In this document: piece by piece, positions 49,501 through 58,500 of the stretch
Position numbering within the stretch: the stretch's first letter is position 1
Layout: each line of letters opens with the position of its first letter
NCBI GenBank assembly: GCA_021234535.1
Contig: CM037841.1
Coordinates: 16,388,825-16,452,824, forward strand
DNA: 64,000 bases
DNA from: Stichopus chloronotus
Lineage: Eukaryota; Echinodermata; Holothuroidea; Aspidochirotida; Stichopodidae
Direction of reading: 5' to 3'
The notes under the pieces: generated by a model
Told to the model about the DNA's origin: nothing
Databases searched by the model: none
Seen by the model: only the letters and a program-made list of their open reading frames with translations
Made by a program: the position numbers and the translations under genes

Positions 49501-52500
49501 GTTTTTCTACAAATTATATGTTACGATGTTGCGGGTTTTTTTCATGTTAGTAAGTTCTAGTGGTAGTCACTGCCTTTGCTTGATCAGCGTTGGTATGAGC
49601 AAATGGGGCTATGCTGCCATTTATCAATGTTTCATGATGTATAGCATGTTCCTGAATGGGTCTTATTCAATTCTTAAAATAGACTCACAATATAGTTAGT
49701 TTGTCAGTATTTGACCATATTGATTGTATTTGCAGTAAGCATGCCACATGTGCTGGTATCAATCACCTTCTCCTCTGGTCAGTCAGTTCAGAGAGAGCTG
49801 GACAGCTTGCTATTCAGACATAAACTCCCTGTTTGAAAATATAGGTCAACAGAGGGTTAAGACAGGTTCCAATTGACGGTCATTAACATTCCTCTTTGGT
49901 TTCACTTTTTGTTTTAAAAAGTGAGAAAAAAGGAGTATTTCAATTTAGCCAGCATTCCTTTCAGCAATTTGATAAAGGACATGGCATGCTGCATTCTAGT
50001 TCAGATAAGTACTTTGGTTGTGGAGTAATTGGGATGAGATAAATTGTGGATTATCCTTATTAAAGACTTAAGGACTACAGTTAATATAATCTCCTTGCAA
50101 GGAACCACAGAGTCCATCAGGGTCTTCTTGAAAGGTGAAGTGGGCACCCCAGATGTTACGACAAATCGTCATACTCGACATGTGGGTTGGTCATACTGCA
50201 TAGATGATCGCTGTTGTTTTTGGTGGAGTTAACAGGTAATTTAAGGTCATTAGACCTTTGACCTCCAACAACAATGGGGACTTATGTATTAATATTCCCC
50301 CCTGTCACTGAATTTGTCAAAATAGTGCCATTGACTTACTGTGTAAAAGCTTCGAAGAAGCAATGTTGCTTCGATAAGTGGGTAACGTTATCTTGAATGC
50401 TTGAAAACGTCCTTTCAAACAGCTTTATGAATTGTACTAATGCTTTACCAAATTTCTTCATACACATAAATTGCTTGAAGTGTCATGTATAGAAACTGTT
50501 TTCAAGAGATATTTGATTCCTTGCATTCTGGGCTTGCTAGGACACTATTTCTAAACTAAACTATTGTATAGATCTCACGTTCCAACAACCATTTCATTGA
50601 CCATTATCAGTACTGCATAAAAGCTATACCTTGTTTGCAATCATGGAACAATATTAGTTACCACATGTTAACATGAAACCTTTGCACAATTCAGCTGGAT
50701 ATTTATGTCAAGATTTCAAACCGAATTTTGGCTGGCAAGGAATCGCTAAGCCTTTTGGCTTTCTGAGAATATCCCTATTGCCAGCAACTCCCTTTCAAGA
50801 TTTACAAAGTACTTTGTTGTTTTAGTCCTTAGGAGGCAAGATGTATTTGAGGTTGCCTTTGTTGACTTGCAAAAGTTCAAATCTGTAGCCACAATTTGGT
50901 GTCATAAACTTTCTATCAACTTGTGAATTACTCCTTCATAACCATAATTGTCATGCAAGCTGAGTTAATGACATTAGTCATTCATATTATCACTTGGTAA
51001 CATCAAACCCATGAGTGATACAGAATGTGGTTGCATTTTGTTTTTCATTTTGACATGGTCCCTTCCCTTCTGCACTGGTTGCTTTTGTTTGATTGGGTGT
51101 GTATGGAAAATATGTGATATTGGCAAGGAATCACAAAGTCATTTGCCTTTCTGTTGGTACTTCTGAACAATATGCTGCAGTTAGTGATGACTTATAGATA
51201 TCATAATTGGTCTTCAAGTTACTAGTTGTCCAATTAGGTCTTAAGTTTGCTGCCCACTGACGAATAATAGGATAGCCAGTACTGTTAGTGGTGCCTTCAT
51301 ACTGCTGTTAATAATCACTGTTAACAATTATCCAGGTAACCTTAGTTGCCCATGAATAATATGATACTGTCAGTGATTCCTTTATACCTATATCATCGTT
51401 GGTGCTGCAAATGATCCAGGTATCAGTGGTTTTAAAGTGATTGCGTGTGTACTGAAAAACCAGGAGGATAAGATTATGTTTGATCTTAACTTTTTATTTA
51501 TTTTTAAATGTACAGGCGAGGTTGTACATAGACAGACTACATCTTTCAATGAAGGAAAATGGCAGAAACTACTTTGAAAAGCAACGGGATTGGCATAAAA
51601 ACAAAAAAAAAAACAGAAATCGTATTTGAAAATTAACGGTTCTAACTAGAAGCGCTTCATAATGAATATGCAACAGTCCAGGTCTCACTGGTGCATAAAA
51701 AAACATACTACTCAAGTTGTCGCTCCTTGGTCGATATCAGGAATTGTAGCATTTGGTGAAAAGAAGCTTTGTATTTTCAAGTAACCTACTAACTGATCAC
51801 AACAATGCGGCATCAGTGATCCTGAGTTGTTTTGACAACTGAATATTCAGTACTAGTAAAATCCTCATTGGCTTGTTCAAAGAGGCACATCGTTGATTTG
51901 AATGAAAACTGTCAACCACTACATTATCGTATTCCACACTTTTTGTCGTTATGTTAGAAAAATTTGAAATCATATATGGCAGAATTAACCATCTGAAACC
52001 TATTTATTTTCCCAGATTGTCTGAATGGTGCAATTAAAAGCCTTACCAAACTTTTGGTAATGAAATTTCAATGTTTCTACTTTTGGCCTGCGCACGCAAT
52101 CACTTTAAGTTTGGTGACCATGGTAATATGATACTGCTATTTATGCCATCACTATCATGCAGGCATCACAATTGCTGTTAATGATTTATTCTTTACTTAG
52201 TATATGTCTTTGATCTTCATAATTTTCTTGATACTATGAATCATTTAATGCATCTTACTTTACCTTTCATTAATCATATCATTTTATGCATCGACTTGCT
52301 ATCAAATTTCTTTTTGTATTAGTATCATATACCTACACTGTCCTCCAATAATTGGACACAACTTTAAAATAGTTTACAAAGATGTAAACCTGTATTTCAT
52401 CCTTTGTCCAGGATCTGCATGTTTCATGAAGTGATCCTCTCATTGTGTGTAAAATGGCTGAGTCTGAACCAATTATTAATAACCATCTCAAATGATGGAT

Positions 52501-55500
52501 TTCAGTTTGAGTACTATTGTTTCAGGTACTAATAATTTCCATCTTCAAACAATCAAGAAAAGTCAACTCTCTAACTACATATGTATGGTCATGGCAACAA
52601 AAAACACAATTTTAGAATTATCTCCATGTGCAAATATCTTAGAGAAATGAAAATATATAAACAGGACAGTTTTCTGGGAATACAAAATTTCTCAGAATTC
52701 TTTGGCGGGCAGACATTTTCCAGGCACAGGCACAAAAATTTGTTCCATTTTTCTGTGAGAATACACATTTGTCCACTAGTCACTCCTTTTAATACTGCAT
52801 TTGTGTCCACTGCAATTTTAATAATGTACAACTCAGTGTGCTTGAGGGTGTCTATGGTGATGAGTATTTTACAGTTGATAAACCCATGCGTAGACAAAAT
52901 GATCATGATAATAGTGCACTATGCTATTGGTAATGATAGAGTTTTTCCACATTGCTTCAGTTCATACAAAGAGAAAAGGTGTGAAACAAAAACTATTGCT
53001 TGCTTGCACCTCTTTTTACATTCATTGCCAAGTGCATGTCTATGTATGTATAGTGTGTGCAGTTAAGCATGTTGATAATAGCGTGTGAGAAAGTGAGTGA
53101 CCATGGAAAAGGATAGAGATAAGACTGGAAACTATGGGGATTGCATTCCTGTTTCTGTCTGGCCTACGACTACTCTTCAGAAAGGAATTTTGAGAAGTTT
53201 AATGTTCAAGTACCTTGTGATGGTAGATAGTGTATTTATGCTGGGCTAAAGTGCGTTACACTCAGGTAAAGTTCATAGTACATTATCAGTTTGATTTCCA
53301 TTCTATTTTTTAGGATAAGGGAAAATATGAAATTATGAGTGGCACACTGAAGACTGCAGAAGATATGCTTGAGGTCTATGCTGATATCATTGTGAGGTAT
53401 CCAGGGGTCATTGCACTTATTGATCCACTTAAAGCGCATGTGAGTTGTAAAGATACTTTTTTAATCATAGCTTCTCTACTCCCTCCCCCTGTGAATATGT
53501 TCTACAAACTAATATGTAGACAAAATATGAGAGAGCATGCCACTTTTCACCTTCTAGAAAATTGTCAGGAACTGTTGTTACAATTTTGTTATAAAAACAG
53601 AATTATCACCAAGTGTACATCTTTGGCTTCACTATCAGTATTTTGTAGGCTCAGTATGAGCATTTACATGTACTTCCAGTGATATGATGTTCAAGATACG
53701 TAGTATAATCACCCATTACAAAACCCAAACCGATTCCTGTTTTTTGACAAAACTGGTAGACTGAATATTGCACCAGAGTTGGTAAAGCTATTCTTATAGC
53801 GTATGCACAAATTAGTTCTCAAGAGAACACCCTCTCAGCTAAAAACATTGGAGTATGACAGTTTTTTGCAAGGGGAAGAAGATTGCAAGTAAGGCATAAA
53901 ATTATTGTCTATGAAATAGGCAAAGTACAGAACTAAAATTATTGTCTATAAAATTATTGTCTATGACATGATCCAGATGTCACAACTACAGTGTAAGCTG
54001 ACGTAATACATTGTAAAAGCTTTGACCTCAATGCATCTTTTCTACAATTACTGGAGTAGTACTGTAGGTTTCAGGTCAGCTTGTATGAAGATCCGTGATG
54101 AATTAAAAACTTTGCAGTAACTCAAACATCAGAATGAATATTCATAATGTGGCAGATAACATTGCTTGTGCCTTGGGTTTGATTGACAACAATATCGAAT
54201 ATAGAATCTTTGTGGGAGTATTTCCATCTTATGCTTTTTGTTAGTTTGTATAATGGTTATGATTTTTAATTAACTGTTGATTAAATCAGCTTTAAATGTT
54301 AATCATACTATTTGTGATTTCTTTGTTTAGGATGTGACTGCCTTGAAAAGCTTGTCTTCTCAGGTTTCTGAGAAGTGCCTTATCATTGGGGATCACATTT
54401 ATCCAAGACCAGAGAAATTCCGCCTGAGAGGATTTGAAGATCTTGAATTAAATGGCAGCACCTTGAAATTACAGCAGATGACTTCAGTAACAGATGTGGT
54501 TGAAACCTCAAAAATCATACAAGGTATGTATATATGCTATTGTAAGCATATAATAACAGATAAGTTTTTAAGTTAAAGGTGGGAAATAATTGGTAATCTG
54601 AAGTGCATCATATTGCCCAGAGTGTAGCCTCTAAGAAATTGTTTTGATGACATGATGAGCTGTTGTTTCCGTATCAACAAATCAGTAAATTTAGTTGTGT
54701 GCAATGGGCAAAATACTGCCCCTAAATTTAGAGCTGTGTATTCAGTAGATGAAAGTATTAAAACAAATAGAATATCAGCTGATATATCAAACTTGATAGG
54801 TCAAATTGGCAAAACTTTGGGAAAAAGTATGTCACAGTCTCCTAGATGATAAGTCAAGATTCACTTCAAACTTGGTAGGTAGGTTCCTGGGTATGGGGTA
54901 TAGTGTCCACTAACCAATGAAATCAAAGATTAAGAAACAAAACAATCAACCATTAGTATTATCTGCATGTCATATAGATCTGAACTTTCATACATGCCAA
55001 GTAAACAAACAAATACCTTTGAGGAAATATTCAACATGTCAAACAGTCACAGGGTCAAACATGTAAAATGTTGTGAAAAAGTGTGCTACAGTCCCCTCCT
55101 GGATGGCAATTTATGTATTTCTGGGAACAATTGAATATGCACGAAGCCCTTCTTAGAGCATACCACAAATGCCCAGGGTGATTCAGCAGGGGGTGTCAAT
55201 CTGATAATGGATAGATTTGTTGGCACAAATGCAATCTTGCTTTTTGACCGTGATAGCTTACAGTGCTATTCAACACTTTAATCCACTGAAATTAGTGATA
55301 TACGACACAATGTGCTTTGAGGAGTACATGAAACATGCCTGGGATGCTGGGCCCATAATGCCAATGCCACATAAGTCATAACACAACAGTTATTGCACAG
55401 CTGCAAGAGCTGGCGCTATTGTACATTATATTCTGTGCATGTTTGGTGCACACAAAGTGCTTTCATGTGTTGAAGTGACAGTGATCTCCTTCTTCTCGAA

Positions 55501-58500
55501 CTTACTAGCCTAAACTTTTTGATAACTCAGAAGAAAAGTGACTGCTTACCATTGGTGCCACTTTGACATATAAACCCTATTTATTACTTTGTGGACTGTG
55601 CACAGCTTTTGGAGACATTGATTCCATTATATTAACCATGTAACTATGCCTCACTGAAGCCTAATGTTAGGCCACTTTGTGTGGACGGAGAATGTGATGG
55701 TATACACCAGAGTTGTCTGCAGTAACTCTATGGCTCTGGTACACACTCCAGGCTAGGTATATGTCATCATATCATGAAACATTCAATGCTAGTCACTCTC
55801 AGGATTATCTGACAGCAAGGAAAGTTAGCAAGAAAAAATCACCATGAACGAGCCCATTCAAAGGTCAAAATCATGATTCATAAATCTGTAATGTTTGTAG
55901 GCAACTTCAAATAGGGCAAGTAACTTCTCGCATACAAATGTAGTGTTTTAGCTCTCTGTAAGTCATCAAAGGTATGATAATCACAAGGTTATCAAGCTTC
56001 TAGGGCAGTTTCATCTTCCGGCTTATTATATATTATATTTCGGGTACATGAAAGTTGAGCGGTACACAATACAATACTGTTTATCATAGCCCATTTATTC
56101 ACCATGTAAATGACTGTGAACAACAGGGCTGGACTGCATCATCAAAACCACACACAGTGTCTTGAATTCTGGTTGTGTTTGGTGGCAGTTTTGGTTTAAC
56201 CTGAACTAACAGTGAATTGTTGTCATAATTTTCTTTCTTACTTTCCTTATTGCAGGGAGTGAATGTGTAAGTGTGGTTGCAGGAGTACAAGGTGACACAA
56301 CAGATCCATTCCTTGCAGATTTGGTATGTATTTTCTCATATTGTTATGTGCAAACATATCAATAGTTATCACCAGTTAAGCTGGTCAACCTGGATACAGT
56401 TCATATAACATTTACATTATGCTATGATGTTAAAGCACTGGTGAGTGTTGTTTGTCCACTAAAACATGCAGTAACTGATGAAATTGTTTCAGCTCTCTGG
56501 TAAGTTGATCTCCTCTGTGTGTCATATTCCTCAAGTTGGAGCTCTGATGCAGGGGCATTGGCCAGGTTTTTTTTAATGAGGGGGGCAAAATGAACTCTTC
56601 ATCCCTATTCCTGACTGCCGTCCTCAGGGAGGTGTATAAAAGGAGGGGTGTCCCTCTCCCAGGAGTTAAGCCATGATTTCAAATCAGTCCACAGATGCAT
56701 GGCATGAGGAGAGGTCAAAGAAGATGGCGCATTCCTGTCCTCTTTGCCCTTCTTAGTCGTTCAATCATGGTGCAAATTGACTTTTTGACACCTGCACCCA
56801 TGAACCTAACATAAAGGTTATGGGATGACAAAAATTATTGGAGACATAGAAAATTTTTTGGCTTTTCAAATCCTCCAGATGGCCAAAAACAGCACTTCAA
56901 GGGTATTCCAGGCTGCATGTACCCAGCCTTGCAATAGGGGTCTCATGCTTGCCTGCAATTTCTCAATGATGAAAAATGGGAATATATATCAGATGATACA
57001 AGAATCATAATGAATGATGCATCCTGTTTCATTTATTCTTGGAATAGTTGGCAAATAGTATTAGGGGGAGGGGCTGAGCATACCTTTAGACCCCTTTTTC
57101 TTATTAGTTGATAATGACCCATTCTAAACTTGCAAATAAAAATTGGGAAGGGGGGTTGAACGTTGTCTAACACAACAAAGCGATGCAGAATCTGATTGTA
57201 TTTTTTGGGGGGTAATGCCTGGGTAAAACACGCTCATTGCATGCACCTGTAGTGAACAGTATTCTTAAAAGATGAAAATCACATACTTTTAAGTTGTAGA
57301 ACTGACATACTTTTAAATAGTAATATAACGGACTATTGGTTGGTACTGGCAATAATTTGCATTGACAACCAATACTTTTCTTTCTTTTTTCTTCAATGCA
57401 GCATATGGTTGGTAAAAATAGAGGGAATCATATCCATGGTTTTGATCATTCAATTATGAGTATTTTGAATTTGACATGTTGCATAAAGTGAGGATGTGCA
57501 ACATGCTTGGTCACTGAAATGTTTCAGCAATTTATTGCAATGTAACCAGTATATACTGTACAGTACACAACATCTGCTACCTTAAAATGATGACTGAGCA
57601 CACCTACAAACTTAAATGAAAGATATCTCCAAGGTTTGTCTTGAAATTTCATTTGCACATGGCATTAAAAGATTGAGCCTTGTTAGAGCTAAATGGCTTG
57701 AGCCACCAAGCAGTGGCATAGCCAAGACTTTTTTCTAGCCTTTCCCAGGGGGTACAGCTTTGTCGTGGGGGTATGTGCCATGGTAGCTACACCACTGCCA
57801 CCAAGTACAATCTAGGGATTTGCGATCAATATTGTACTAGCCACTAATACCTACATATCGCACATATTACACCAGGATTTAGTTCCCTTCTTGTGATAAC
57901 ATGTTTACAAGGTTGTCCCTTTTGGACCCCTATTGAGCCATGAAATTTGACCTCCACCACCTCAACAATAGCCTTCTTGTGCTCAAAAGGGTACACCTAC
58001 ATACCAAATATGAGATCTGTCAAAGGGAAATAGGGCGTTTAGAATACACCAACATGGCATACAAATAAAAATAGCCTTAGTCATTGTCAAACCATTCATT
58101 CTTATCAATAAACATCTGCAAAAGCTTCATCTCATCAAAACATTATGCATGCGTTGAGTAACGGAAGATGCATCATTTGAATTTTGAAAAGTTTGGGTGA
58201 ACAAATTATTGTTGAGCAACAAACAACTGAATTTCTATCTTTGAGAAACTTAGTTCTTGAAAAGAAGGCTGCTGTCCTTCCTTTTTTTGAATAACCTATC
58301 ATTCTATGTCCACAAACATTGGTTTTGAAAATATGTTTGTTTTCCGTGAAACAAACGCCCTATTTCCCTTTAAACTTCTCTTCTTGAGAGATTATGTTTA
58401 CAACATTCTGAACATTTGACCCCAATGACCTTTTATCTCAATCAAAAAACAACAGGCTACTACTACTTGATAAATTTCAGTTAAAATCAGTCAAGGAAAT

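Larger units (their letters stand above)
47530..53313 (+). other. ENO4 intron 7
   Basis: 5.8 kb holding the 483-bp duplication, further diverged copies of the same repeat, a second foldback copy, and GCAAGGAATC terminal motifs. The 161-codon frame at 52581-53066 has no motif and no splice context, and is overlapped by an equally long minus-strand frame. Confidence 0.5.

Noticed and set aside
52581..53066. 161-codon frame in an ENO4 intron
   Set aside because: An equally open minus-strand frame overlaps it, it has no motif, and it lies inside an intron without splice signals.
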